NCBI GenBank assembly: GCA_051001975.1
Contig: JBPCMU010000020.1
Coordinates: 1-64,000 of the forward strand
Direction of reading: 5' to 3'
Origin: DATAEG01 sp051001975
GTDB taxonomy: Bacteria > Actinomycetota > Actinomycetes > Mycobacteriales > Jatrophihabitantaceae
DNA length: 64,000 nt
Positions 41,500 to 48,920 of this stretch are shown one piece after another (position 1 is the stretch's first letter; the number at the start of each line of letters is the position of its first letter). The translations under genes were made by a program, and so were the position numbers. A model generated the notes under the pieces. That model ran no database searches. It was not told where the DNA came from and worked only from the letters and a program-made list of their open reading frames with translations.

Positions 41500-41575
41500 G
41501 CCGCCTTAGCTCAGCTGGCAGAGCAACGCATTCGTAATGCGTAGGTCCGGGGTTCGATTCCCCGAGGCGGCTCCA
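41500..41575 (+). tRNA. tRNA-Thr (anticodon CGT)
   Basis: A full cloverleaf: acceptor GCCGCCT/AGGCGGC, D arm TTAGCTCAGCTGGCAGAGC, anticodon stem ACGCA/TGCGT with loop TTCGTAA (anticodon CGT, reads ACG), T arm CCGGGGTTCGATTCCCCG. The 3' CCA is encoded (41573-41575). No duplicated 3' end is seen nearby, so no attachment site is evident. Confidence 0.97.
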
Positions 41576-41822
41576 CCGTGTGACTTCGACGCCGGGCCCA
41601 CCTTTATGTTGCGGTTGCCCGGGACCATGCCGATAGCTCCGTAATGTCCGATCGAAAGCGGAAATCTGACGGTTACCAGTTGTCGACTCGCCGTTAGTGA
41701 GGTACCAACAGAGGCGACAGGCACTCGGGACGCACGCTCGTCGCCCGCGGTGACTGTCGTAACGGGGGCTGTGACATGGTACGAGCGCAGTACATCTGCT
41801 GTGCGCAAGTCGGGGCGGTGTC

Positions 41823-43088
41823 GTGATGGCATCGGCCAAACGTCGTCGACGCGCGCCACGAGTCGCCGGGCAACGCCCTGGCATGGAGAAGTTCTCCGTT
41901 CCCAAGCGACCAGTTGCGGTGGGCGCTAAGCCGAGCGCGCCGGTGCATGCCACGGCGCCGCCCTCCGTTCGCACGGAGAGACGGACCGATCCGCCCGCCC
42001 GGCCAACCGCGCCGCGCACTCTGGTTCCGGCTGAGCACGTGGTGCCGATCGAACTGACGCCGCGGCCCGAACCGACACCGCGGCCCGAACCGACGCCGCA
42101 GCGCGAACCGACGCCGCAGCGCGAACCGACACCGCAGCGCGAACCGATACTGCGGCTTGAGGCGGCGGTGCGGCCTGAGGCGGCGGTGCGGCCTGAGGCG
42201 GCAGAACCGGCAGCCGCCGCTGCGCCACCTGGACGTGATCGGCACCGGCTGGTTCGAGGGGTGCTCGTCGCGGTCACCGTGGTCGTGGTCGGAGCCGCAG
42301 CGGTGCTTCTGGTACATCGCCAGCACAGCAATACGACGGGTGCGGGTACTGGTGGCAGATCCGGGAGCCCGTCCTCGAGCGCGCAGCCGTCAGGAACTGT
42401 GCCGGCCGGGACCGGGGGCGCCACCGTCACCTGGGTGGAGGCCAACCTGCCGCCGCTCAGCGGGCTGGTGGCTCCGGCAGCACTGGCCGAGCAACTCGGC
42501 GCTGCCGGGTTCACCCACGTGGTGTCCGACCGACGCACCGCGGGGTTGGACTGGACCACGATCGAGTTCGTGATCGCGGTCGACGGCCCGCAGCGACCGG
42601 CCGCGGTCGCCGGCCAGATCACCAGGCACGGTGCCACGGTGGCCGAGTTTGGAGCCGGGGCGGCTCGGATGTCAGTGGTCGAACTGCTGGACGGAACGGA
42701 CTCCCCGGCCAGCCGGGTCAAGATGGATGCCGCAGTCCGGAAGATGGCCGGAGCCCAACTACTCGGCAATCCCGCCGTCCACCCGGACGCAGCCGCCCGG
42801 GCTCTGATCGCCGGCGGCCGACTCGACATGCGTGCCGCGACGATCCTCGCAACGCTTGCCCAGGACGGTGAGGTCGCGGTCGGCGGTCTGGTCCAGGATG
42901 CGGCCGAACGACGGGCCGGGCTGCCGATCCGCACTCTGACGATCACCGTGGATGATCTCGACCGGGCTAACCGGGCGGTGTCCTCGGCGATGTCCCTGTA
43001 CCACCCGAGCTCGACCCAACCGACAGGAGCGAACAGCGAGCGGTTGACCTGGTCACCCGCCGTTGCACCGGTAATAACCACAGGATGA
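41823..43088 (+). CDS. Single-pass membrane protein with proline-rich repeat region, function unknown
   Basis: A 421-residue protein (GTG followed directly by ATG; either may start). Residues 1-140 are basic and rich in Pro, Arg, Glu and include six Glu-Pro-Thr-Pro-type hexads (residues ~77-112), then two Glu-Ala-Ala-Val-Arg-Pro units. One membrane helix (GVLVAVTVVVVGAAAVLLVH) lies at ~145-164. The C-terminal ~255 residues, after a Ser/Gly/Thr-rich linker, would be outside the cell; they contain TVTWVEANLPPLSGLVAPAA and alternating alpha/beta pattern but no family I recognise. Context: first of three surface genes ending in a class F sortase, so it may be part of an envelope module. Confidence 0.75.
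   Translation: MMASAKRRRRAPRVAGQRPGMEKFSVPKRPVAVGAKPSAPVHATAPPSVRTERRTDPPARPTAPRTLVPAEHVVPIELTPRPEPTPRPEPTPQREPTPQREPTPQREPILRLEAAVRPEAAVRPEAAEPAAAAAPPGRDRHRLVRGVLVAVTVVVVGAAAVLLVHRQHSNTTGAGTGGRSGSPSSSAQPSGTVPAGTGGATVTWVEANLPPLSGLVAPAALAEQLGAAGFTHVVSDRRTAGLDWTTIEFVIAVDGPQRPAAVAGQITRHGATVAEFGAGAARMSVVELLDGTDSPASRVKMDAAVRKMAGAQLLGNPAVHPDAAARALIAGGRLDMRAATILATLAQDGEVAVGGLVQDAAERRAGLPIRTLTITVDDLDRANRAVSSAMSLYHPSSTQPTGANSERLTWSPAVAPVITTG
42051..42194 (+). repeat. Two adjacent 18-bp coding minisatellites
   Basis: Six in-frame 18-base units (first at 42051, consensus GAACCGACACCGCGGCCC with variants) encode E-P-T-P-x-x hexads. They are followed without a gap by two identical 18-base units GAGGCGGCGGTGCGGCCT (42159 and 42177) plus a partial third. 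Such arrays change length by slippage; length polymorphism between strains is expected. Confidence 0.85.
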
Positions 43089-43119
43089 CCAGCCAGCACG
43101 GCTGAACGGGGGTTCAGAA

Positions 43120-44034
43120 ATGATCACAAAGCCGAACAGGCGAAAAGCGTGGACCATTGGCGCGGGAGGAATGCTCGCGCTCGCCACGTGGGGCGGGATC
43201 GGGATCGGTTCGGCAAATGCGGCCGAACCGAATGCGGTCGTTCGCGCCGCGCACTTCTCGCCTACGACGCCAGGTGTCGACGTCTATCTCGGGCCCTTCT
43301 CCGGCGGCGGCTCGAAGCTCTGGCTGTCCGGGGTGTCCTACGGGGCGGTAAGTCCGTACCAGTCGCTGAAGCCCGGCCTCTACACAGTCGCGATGCGGGT
43401 GCATGGCGCCCCGTCATCCACGCCGCCGACGCTGAGCTGGACGCTGAACGCCGCGGCCGGACAGGCCTACACGGTCGCCGGTGTCGGAGCGGGTTCGTCG
43501 GTGCGTGGCCTCGTCCTACACGACAGTCTGACCGCGCCGCCGGCCGGCAGCGGCCGGATCCGGGTGGTGCAGGCCGCCAGTCGGGCGCCCCAAGTCACCG
43601 TGGTCGCAGCGCGCGGGCCGGTGATCGCTCGCGACGCGTCGTTCGCCACGACGACGAGCTACGCGATCGTCCCGGCCGGACGTTGGGCGATCAAGGCGAC
43701 CGTGTCCGGGTCGTCGCTCGAAGCGAGCGCCACCGTCGACGTGACGTCCGGAGCGATTTCCTCCGTCCTGGTACTCGATGCGAAGGGCAGCGGGATCACG
43801 GTGCGCGCCGTTGTCGATGCCAACCGCGCGGGGACGGTCCCGCGCGGCCCGGTCCCGGCCGGCGGTGGCGGGACTGCGGTGCCGGCCATGGGCGGTACCC
43901 CCGGTGGCCTGCCGTTCGGACTCGTCGCCCTGCTGTTCTTGACGGCGGCCGGCGGCTTGCTCTGGACCGGTCGGCGCTGGATCGCCGTGACGCTGCCCGC
44001 CGCAGTATCGACACCAGCCCGGCATCGGGCCTGA
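43120..44034 (+). CDS. DUF4397 domain surface protein
   Basis: A 304-residue secreted or cell-wall protein. A signal peptide (basic start, hydrophobic AGGMLALATWGGIGIG, cleavage near SANA-AEP) is followed by a DUF4397 beta-sandwich (VVRAAHFSPTTPGVDVYLGP, VSYGAVSPYQSLKPGLYTVA, with the second half RIRVVQAASRAPQVTV). A Gly/Pro-rich linker leads to a C-terminal membrane helix (LPFGLVALLFLTAAGGLLW) and a basic tail. The layout matches sortase substrates, but no LPxTG motif is visible before the helix; GGLPFG is only a weak stand-in. Neighbour of the class F sortase, the common partnership of DUF4397 proteins in actinobacteria. Confidence 0.87.
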   Translation: MITKPNRRKAWTIGAGGMLALATWGGIGIGSANAAEPNAVVRAAHFSPTTPGVDVYLGPFSGGGSKLWLSGVSYGAVSPYQSLKPGLYTVAMRVHGAPSSTPPTLSWTLNAAAGQAYTVAGVGAGSSVRGLVLHDSLTAPPAGSGRIRVVQAASRAPQVTVVAARGPVIARDASFATTTSYAIVPAGRWAIKATVSGSSLEASATVDVTSGAISSVLVLDAKGSGITVRAVVDANRAGTVPRGPVPAGGGGTAVPAMGGTPGGLPFGLVALLFLTAAGGLLWTGRRWIAVTLPAAVSTPARHRA

Positions 44035-44037
44035 CGC

Positions 44038-44730
44038 GTGGGCAAACACGCCCGCCGCCCGCCGCGACGCCGAGCCATCGGTGTCGCGGCAGGCGCCGTG
44101 CTGGCGATGGTCGTCATCGCTTGCGCACTCACCTGGCAGGTGCGGTCGGCGGCCACCCAGTCGGCCGGTCGGACCGGCACCTCGCACAGCAGCGGCGCGG
44201 TCACTACCCCGGCGCAGACGTCGACCAGTCCGACCTTGCAGGTTCCGGTCAGCACGAGCAGCGCGGGCAAGGCGGTCACCGACCCGGTGCACGTGTCGGT
44301 GCCGCGAATCGGGATCGACTCCAGCCTGCAGCGGCTCGGCTTACTCAAGGACGGATCGCTGCAATCGCCAACGAAGTGGGGTGTGGCCGGGTGGTACGCG
44401 CGCGGCGTGCGGCCCGGCGAGATCGGGCCGGCCGTCGTTGCCGGGCACGTCGACTCCACTGAGGGCCCAGCGGTCTTCTTCAAGCTGCGTCAGATGCGCA
44501 CCGGGGATCAGATTGTGGTGACCGAGCAGGACGGCAGCACGATCCACTTCACCGTGACAGATGTGCGTAGCTATCCGAAGAAGATGTTCCCGACCGCGGC
44601 GGTCTACGGACCGACGGCGCTGCCGGAGTTGCGGTTGATCACCTGCACGGGCGACTTTGACCGGGCGGCAGCCAGCTACCTGAGCAATCTCGTGGTGTTC
44701 GCCGTCATCAACCGGACCGGCGCCGGCTGA
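44038..44730 (+). CDS. Class F sortase
   Basis: A 230-residue membrane-anchored transpeptidase. N-terminal basic segment and helix (VAAGAVLAMVVIACALTWQV, ~16-35), a Ser/Thr-rich stalk of ~40 residues, then the sortase beta-barrel: VPRIGIDSSLQRLGL, catalytic His137 in AGHVDS, catalytic Cys203 in LITCTGDFD, and Arg209 close behind as candidate third residue. GTG start three bases after the DUF4397 stop. It would act outside the cell, anchoring or linking the neighbouring surface proteins. Small length and the TC motif fit class F. Confidence 0.9.
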   Translation: MGKHARRPPRRRAIGVAAGAVLAMVVIACALTWQVRSAATQSAGRTGTSHSSGAVTTPAQTSTSPTLQVPVSTSSAGKAVTDPVHVSVPRIGIDSSLQRLGLLKDGSLQSPTKWGVAGWYARGVRPGEIGPAVVAGHVDSTEGPAVFFKLRQMRTGDQIVVTEQDGSTIHFTVTDVRSYPKKMFPTAAVYGPTALPELRLITCTGDFDRAAASYLSNLVVFAVINRTGAG

Positions 44731-44761
44731 GCGGCGAGGTTCGGGAGCGGAAAATATAGGT

Positions 44762-44795
44762 GTCCCGGCACCCCACGGGGGAAGGATGCCGGGAC
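44762..44795. terminator. Hairpin after the sortase gene
   Basis: GTCCCGGCA and TGCCGGGAC are perfect nine-base arms around a 16-base loop that itself holds CCCC-AC-GGGG. It stands 31 bases after the sortase stop. No T-run. Confidence 0.65.
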
Positions 44796-45083
44796 GGGAA
44801 TGATCATGAACGATAATTTCGGTGATTGCAACTCGTACTGCGCCCTCGGCCAGCCGGGGTCCGTTCGCACCCGAACGAATTCCCTGCTATGGTCTGCCCA
44901 CGCACCCGAGTTACGGGGTCCGTCCATCAAAAAAGATAGACGGGGGTAGGCGGGCCATGGGCTCGCGGGTGTTATCGACACTTCGGTGTCGCGATCGGGT
45001 GTTCCGGCCGAGGGGGCGATGGTCGGAGCACCCGGTTTCGCGTTTCCGAACGACTTCGGCTCGCCAGCCCAGGTTGCTGAGGC
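44796..45083. other. Non-coding gap with a UUCG-capped hairpin
   Basis: About 290 bases without a credible gene. Features: TATGGT near 44888 as a possible -10, an A-rich run (AAAAAAGATAG) near 44931 unusual for this GC content, and CGACAC-TTCG-GTGTCG (44976-44991), a six-pair stem with a UUCG tetraloop. It could be the long 5' leader of the next gene or a small RNA; no known riboswitch was recognised. Confidence 0.45.
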
Positions 45084-45476
45084 ATGATGTCGCCGACTTT
45101 CCCGCTCACCGATCCCTGGACGGCTCGCGCCATGCTCATCGTGCATCACCTGCTCACCTTCATCGGCCTGCGTAACCCGAATGGCCGATGGGCCTACTTC
45201 TGGAGTGGGTTCGGCAGTTGCCTCAGCGAATTCGCGATCATCGGCATCCTGTGGCGCAAGGTGAACTGCCACGCGAAGGGCTGCTACCGGGTCGGCCTGC
45301 ACAAGGTGGACGGCACGCCATACATCACATGTAAGAAACACCACCCGATCCATCCGGGTGGCGGCGCCGTCAGCGCTGCGCAGATCGCCGAAGCGCACGC
45401 GCTGGCGCATAAACCGCCGGCCGCGCCGGATCCCGCAGAGAGCCCAAGGTCGGCAGGATCCTCCAGCGGTTCCTAG
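45084..45476 (+). CDS. Small actinobacterial protein with Cys/His cluster and membrane segment
   Basis: A 130-residue protein. LIVHHLLTFIGLRNPNGRWAYFW leads into a hydrophobic stretch (SCLSEFAIIGILW, ~45-57). A conserved-looking metal-site pattern follows: C62-x4-C67 (NCHAKGCYRVGLHKV), then C83 with HH at 86-87 (YITCKKHHP). The tail is Pro/Ser/Ala-rich. Proteins with this W-S-G-x-G-S start and the C...C...HH pattern are widespread in actinomycetes and their phages (recalled, not searched), with no function known. A zinc-ribbon role is inference. The ATG at 45087 is an equally possible start. Confidence 0.7.
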   Translation: MMSPTFPLTDPWTARAMLIVHHLLTFIGLRNPNGRWAYFWSGFGSCLSEFAIIGILWRKVNCHAKGCYRVGLHKVDGTPYITCKKHHPIHPGGGAVSAAQIAEAHALAHKPPAAPDPAESPRSAGSSSGS

Positions 45477-45549
45477 ACTGAGCAGGAGCGCTGTCGGCCA
45501 CCCTGTCGGCAGCTCGACCATGCAGCTCCATACGGACGGATCGGCAGCC

Positions 45550-46842
45550 ATGACCAGCCAACCGCACACCACGGCGGACGCCGACGTCATCATCGTCGGT
45601 GCCGGCCCGGGCGGAAGCGCCGCGGCCTACTGGATGGCCAGCGCCGGACTCGACGTCCTGCTGCTGGAGAAGACGATCTTCCCGCGCGAGAAGGTGTGCG
45701 GCGACGGGCTCACCCCGCGCGGCACCCGTGCCCTGGTGGACATGGGTATCGACGTCAGCGAGCAGGCCGGGTGGCTGCACAACAAGGGCTTGCGAGTGGT
45801 CGGTGGCGGGCTACGCCTCGAACTGCCCTGGCCGGAGCTGTCCAGCTTCCCGAACTACGGGCTGGTCCGGCCGCGCGCCGACCTGGACCAGCTGCTGGTC
45901 CGCCAGGCGGTCAAAGCGGGCGCCCGGCTGCAGGAGGAGACGACGGTCAGCGAGCCGGTGCAGGACAGCACCGGGCGGGTAGTCGGGGTGAACGCGAAGG
46001 TCGGCCCGGACCGACGACCGGTCACCTACCGGGCACCGGTTGTGGTCGCTTGCGACGGGGTGTCCGGGCGGATGGCGCTCGCGCTGGGCATTCAGCGCAA
46101 CGACAACCGCCCGATGGGCGTCGCCGTGCGCCGCTACTACGAAAGCCCACGCACCCACGATGACCACCTCGAGTCGTGGCTGGAGTTGTGGGACGGGGCT
46201 CCCGGCGCGGATGACGCGAAACTGCTGCCCGGCTACGGCTGGATCTTCGGGATGGGTGACGGCACCGTCAACGTCGGGCTCGGCGTGCTGAACTCGTCGG
46301 CCGGCTACCAGAAGACCGACTACCGCAAGCTGCTCACCAGCTGGTTGGACAACACTCCGCAGGAGTGGGGGCTGCGGGAGGAGAACGCCACCTGCCCTAC
46401 CCGTGGCGCCGGACTGCCGATGGGCTTCAACCGCACGCCGCACTACCGTGACGGCATCGTGCTGGTCGGCGATGCCGGCGGATCGGTGAATCCGTTCAAC
46501 GGTGAGGGCATCCCGTATGCGATGGAGTCCGGCAAGTTCGCCGCGGACGCCGTCGTGCAGGCGCTGGCCCGACCGCAGGGACCGAGCCGGGAGCGGGCGT
46601 TGGCCGGGTATCCGCGGGCGATGGCGGCGGAGTGGGGCCCGTACTACCGGCTCGGCGGAACGTTCGTGAAACTGATCGGCCACCCGGCGGTGATGCGCGC
46701 CTGCGCCCAGCACGGCCTGCCCCACCCGGGGCTGATGCGCTTCGTGCTGAAGCTGCTGGCCAACCTCTACGACCGGCGCGACGGTGACGTGAGCGACCGG
46801 GTGATCTCGGCGCTGACCAGGCTGACGCCCGCGGTGCGGTAG
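45550..46842 (+). CDS. Geranylgeranyl reductase family FAD oxidoreductase (menaquinone side-chain type)
   Basis: A 430-residue flavoprotein. The FAD motif IIVGAGPGGSAAAYWMA is near residue 15, followed by EKTIFPREKVCGDGLTPRG (conserved in the family), a substrate-domain GYGWIFGMGDGTVNVGLG, and GIVLVGDAGGSVNPFNGEGI, the second FAD motif. Enzymes of this family saturate isoprenoid chains; the actinobacterial member MenJ reduces one unit of menaquinone. Its position directly before the nuo operon, whose electrons go to menaquinone, supports that role. ATG at 45550 is chosen; ATG at 45520 is in frame. Confidence 0.85.
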   Translation: MTSQPHTTADADVIIVGAGPGGSAAAYWMASAGLDVLLLEKTIFPREKVCGDGLTPRGTRALVDMGIDVSEQAGWLHNKGLRVVGGGLRLELPWPELSSFPNYGLVRPRADLDQLLVRQAVKAGARLQEETTVSEPVQDSTGRVVGVNAKVGPDRRPVTYRAPVVVACDGVSGRMALALGIQRNDNRPMGVAVRRYYESPRTHDDHLESWLELWDGAPGADDAKLLPGYGWIFGMGDGTVNVGLGVLNSSAGYQKTDYRKLLTSWLDNTPQEWGLREENATCPTRGAGLPMGFNRTPHYRDGIVLVGDAGGSVNPFNGEGIPYAMESGKFAADAVVQALARPQGPSRERALAGYPRAMAAEWGPYYRLGGTFVKLIGHPAVMRACAQHGLPHPGLMRFVLKLLANLYDRRDGDVSDRVISALTRLTPAVR

Positions 46843-47001
46843 GCCGCTCGCTGAGCGCGATTCCAGGCCGACCGGGTCTGTCCGGCAAAGGGCACCCTGG
46901 CCGCGTTCGCGATGGGGCGGGCCGATAACCTGCGGAGTTGAAAGACAGTGAATAGTGCAGCCCTGCGTGGCCGTGCTGCGACGGTGTGAAAGGAGGACGC
47001 G

Positions 47002-47364
47002 GTGCTCAAGTCCTACCTACCGATAGTCCTTCTCTTCGCCCTAGCATTCGGCTTCTCCCTCTTCAGCGTCTGCATCGCCACCATCACCGGCCCGAAGCGA
47101 TACAACCGGGCGAAGTACGACTTCTACGAGTGCGGCATCGAGCCGACCCCGCAACCGATGGGTCCGCAGCGGTTCCCGATCAAATACTTCCTGACCGCGA
47201 TGCTGTTCATCGTCTTCGACATCGAGACGATCTTTCTTTACCCGTACGCAGTCGCGAACAAGGCGCTCGGGCTGTTCGGCCTGGTCGAAGTACTGCTGTT
47301 CATCCTGACTGTCTTCGTCGCCTACGCATATGTGTGGCGACGCGGCGGGTTGAACTGGGATTGA
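47002..47364 (+). CDS. nuoA: NADH-quinone oxidoreductase subunit A
   Basis: A 120-residue membrane subunit of complex I with three helices. The conserved loop YDFYECGIEPTPQP carries the Cys whose accessibility reports the active/deactive state in mitochondrial ND3, and FDIETIFLYPYAV is the other hallmark. GTG start with a near-perfect Shine-Dalgarno AAAGGAGG seven bases upstream. First of fourteen nuo genes; the promoter should lie in the 159-base gap before it. Confidence 0.97.
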   Translation: MLKSYLPIVLLFALAFGFSLFSVCIATITGPKRYNRAKYDFYECGIEPTPQPMGPQRFPIKYFLTAMLFIVFDIETIFLYPYAVANKALGLFGLVEVLLFILTVFVAYAYVWRRGGLNWD

Positions 47365-47396
47365 GGGATCAAGCTAATGGGACCTGAGCCGACAGC

Positions 47397-47455
47397 GAGT
47401 GAGCATCGCAGGGCCGCCCGCGGCCCGAGGCGCGGAGCGAGCGCGGAGGCGAACA
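47397..47455 (+). repeat. nuoA-nuoB spacer element (GAGTGAGCAYCGYAG ... GGAGCGAGCG)
   Basis: The 91-base nuoA-nuoB gap contains GAGTGAGCATCGCAG (47397-47411) and GGAGCGAGCGCGGAGGCG close to the nuoB start. The nuoB-nuoC gap repeats the first 15-mer with two changes (GAGTGAGCACCGTAG, 48009-48023), along with AGCGAGCGCCAGCGAGCG and GGAGCGGAGCGAA, over 48009-48146. The rest of the operon has overlapping genes, so these two spacers bracket nuoB alone. Confidence 0.55.
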
Positions 47456-48007
47456 ATGGGCGTTGAAGAAAAGCTCCCAGACGGGGTGTTGCTGACCAGC
47501 GTCGAGAAGGTCGTCAACTGGACCCGTAAGTCGTCGCTGTGGCCGGCCACCTTCGGCTTGGCCTGCTGCGCCATCGAGATGATGACTTTCGGTGCGCCGC
47601 GCTACGACTCGGCGCGCTTCGGCATGGAGGTGTTCCGGCCTTCCCCGAGGCAGTCGGACCTGATGATCGTGGCCGGCCGGGTGAGCCAGAAGATGGCGCC
47701 CGTGCTGCGTCAGATCTACGACCAGATGGCCGATCCCAAGTGGGTGCTGGCGATGGGCGTCTGCGCCAGCTCCGGCGGCATGTTCAACAACTACGCGATC
47801 GTGCAGGGCGTCGATCACGTAGTGCCTGTCGACATGTACCTGCCCGGCTGCCCACCGCGACCGGAGATGCTGATCGACGCGATCCTGAAGCTGCACCACA
47901 AGATCATGAACGAGCCGCTCGGCCCGAAGCGGGCTGCGAAGCTGCTGGACCAGAAGGTCGAACTCGTCCCGTCCAGCGTGAAGTACGCGAAGACGGTGCA
48001 CAAATGA
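47456..48007 (+). CDS. nuoB: NADH-quinone oxidoreductase subunit B
   Basis: A 183-residue peripheral subunit holding the terminal [4Fe-4S] cluster N2 next to the quinone site. The ligands are visible: the tandem Cys pair in FGLACCAIEMM, Cys in GVCASSGGMF and Cys in YLPGCPPRPE. The start is the ATG giving MGVEEKLPDGV; the frame remains open to 47399 through the repeat-like spacer, but that part (RRRT, poly-Arg/Ala) is not NuoB sequence. Confidence 0.97.
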   Translation: MGVEEKLPDGVLLTSVEKVVNWTRKSSLWPATFGLACCAIEMMTFGAPRYDSARFGMEVFRPSPRQSDLMIVAGRVSQKMAPVLRQIYDQMADPKWVLAMGVCASSGGMFNNYAIVQGVDHVVPVDMYLPGCPPRPEMLIDAILKLHHKIMNEPLGPKRAAKLLDQKVELVPSSVKYAKTVHK

Positions 48008-48146
48008 TGAGTGAGCACCGTAGCGAGCGCCAGCGAGCGATCAAGCGCGGGGCCCCAGCGGAAGCGCGGCTCTTTCCACGCGCTTTCGTGGGGTGCAGGA
48101 GCGGAGCGAATCCAGCGATGAGCGCTTGCGAGAAGAGTTACAAGCC

Positions 48147-48920
48147 ATGAGCGGTCCCAGCGAATTCAGTGGGCGCACTGACGCATCGACCAGCGGCGAA
48201 GCAGCGGCCGGCGAGATAGAGCACGCCGGCGCCCCGTCCGACGCGGGTGCGTTCGGCACCACGCAACGCGGAATGTTCGGGGTGCGCGACGCCGGGGACA
48301 CCACCGGCTTCGGCGGTCTGGTCCGTGGTCCGTTCGTGCCGCCGCAGGCGGAGCGACCGTACGGCGGGTACTTCGACGAGGTCGTTGACGCGTTACAGGC
48401 GGCCTACAAGGGTTTCGACGACGCGGTGCTGAAGGTCGTCGTAGACCGTGGTGAGCTCACCCTGTACCTGCGACGTGAGCACCTGCTGGGCATCGCCACC
48501 GCGCTGCGGGACGATTCGCGACTGCGTTTCGAACTATGTTCCAGCGTCGGCGGCGTCGACTACCTCGGCACTGATTCCACCCACGCTGAGCAAGCGTCGC
48601 CGGTTGACCGACTGCACGCGGTGTATGAACTGCGGTCGATGACTTATCGGCGGCGCATCCGACTCGAGGTAGCCGTCAGCGTCGACGACGCGCACATCCC
48701 GTCGGTCACGGCGATCTACCCGACTGCGGACTGGCAGGAGCGCGAGGCCTACGACATGTTCGGCATCATTTTCGACGGACATCCCGCGCTGACCCGGATC
48801 CTGATGCCCGACGACTGGGAGGGCTTCCCGCAGCGCAAGGACTATCCGCTCGGTGGCGTCGCGGTCGAGTACAAGGGCGGCAGCATTCCGCCTCCCGACG
48901 AGCGAAGGGCGTACCGCTGA
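48147..48920 (+). CDS. nuoC: NADH-quinone oxidoreductase subunit C
   Basis: A 257-residue subunit. The core (YELRSMTYRRRIRLEVAVS, then SVTAIYPTADWQEREAYDMF and FDGHPALTRILMPDDWEGFP) is the 30-kDa signature ending in RKDYPLGG. The N-terminal ~75 residues (Ser/Ala/Gly-rich, GVRDAGDTTGFGGLV) are the usual actinobacterial extension. I place the start at the ATG at 48147, since codons before it belong to the repeat-containing nuoB-nuoC spacer. TGATG overlap with nuoD. Confidence 0.95.
   Translation: MSGPSEFSGRTDASTSGEAAAGEIEHAGAPSDAGAFGTTQRGMFGVRDAGDTTGFGGLVRGPFVPPQAERPYGGYFDEVVDALQAAYKGFDDAVLKVVVDRGELTLYLRREHLLGIATALRDDSRLRFELCSSVGGVDYLGTDSTHAEQASPVDRLHAVYELRSMTYRRRIRLEVAVSVDDAHIPSVTAIYPTADWQEREAYDMFGIIFDGHPALTRILMPDDWEGFPQRKDYPLGGVAVEYKGGSIPPPDERRAYR

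Noticed and set aside
41500..41575. tRNA-Thr as an integration site for the surface-gene cluster
   Set aside because: No integrase and no repeated tRNA 3' end could be found downstream to 45 kb.
41506..41859. Antisense open frame of ~117 residues ending GNRTPDLRITNALLCQLS
   Set aside because: Its end is the well-known false translation of the complement of a tRNA-Thr gene; the tRNA at 41500-41575 explains it.
42051..42194. CRISPR array
   Set aside because: The 18-base units are contiguous, in frame and without spacers; they are coding minisatellites.
44880..44975. c-di-GMP or c-di-AMP riboswitch before the small Cys/His gene
   Set aside because: Some short strings resemble riboswitch cores (CACGCACCCG, GGGGGTAGGCGGG), but the conserved tetraloop/receptor and paired order could not be fitted.
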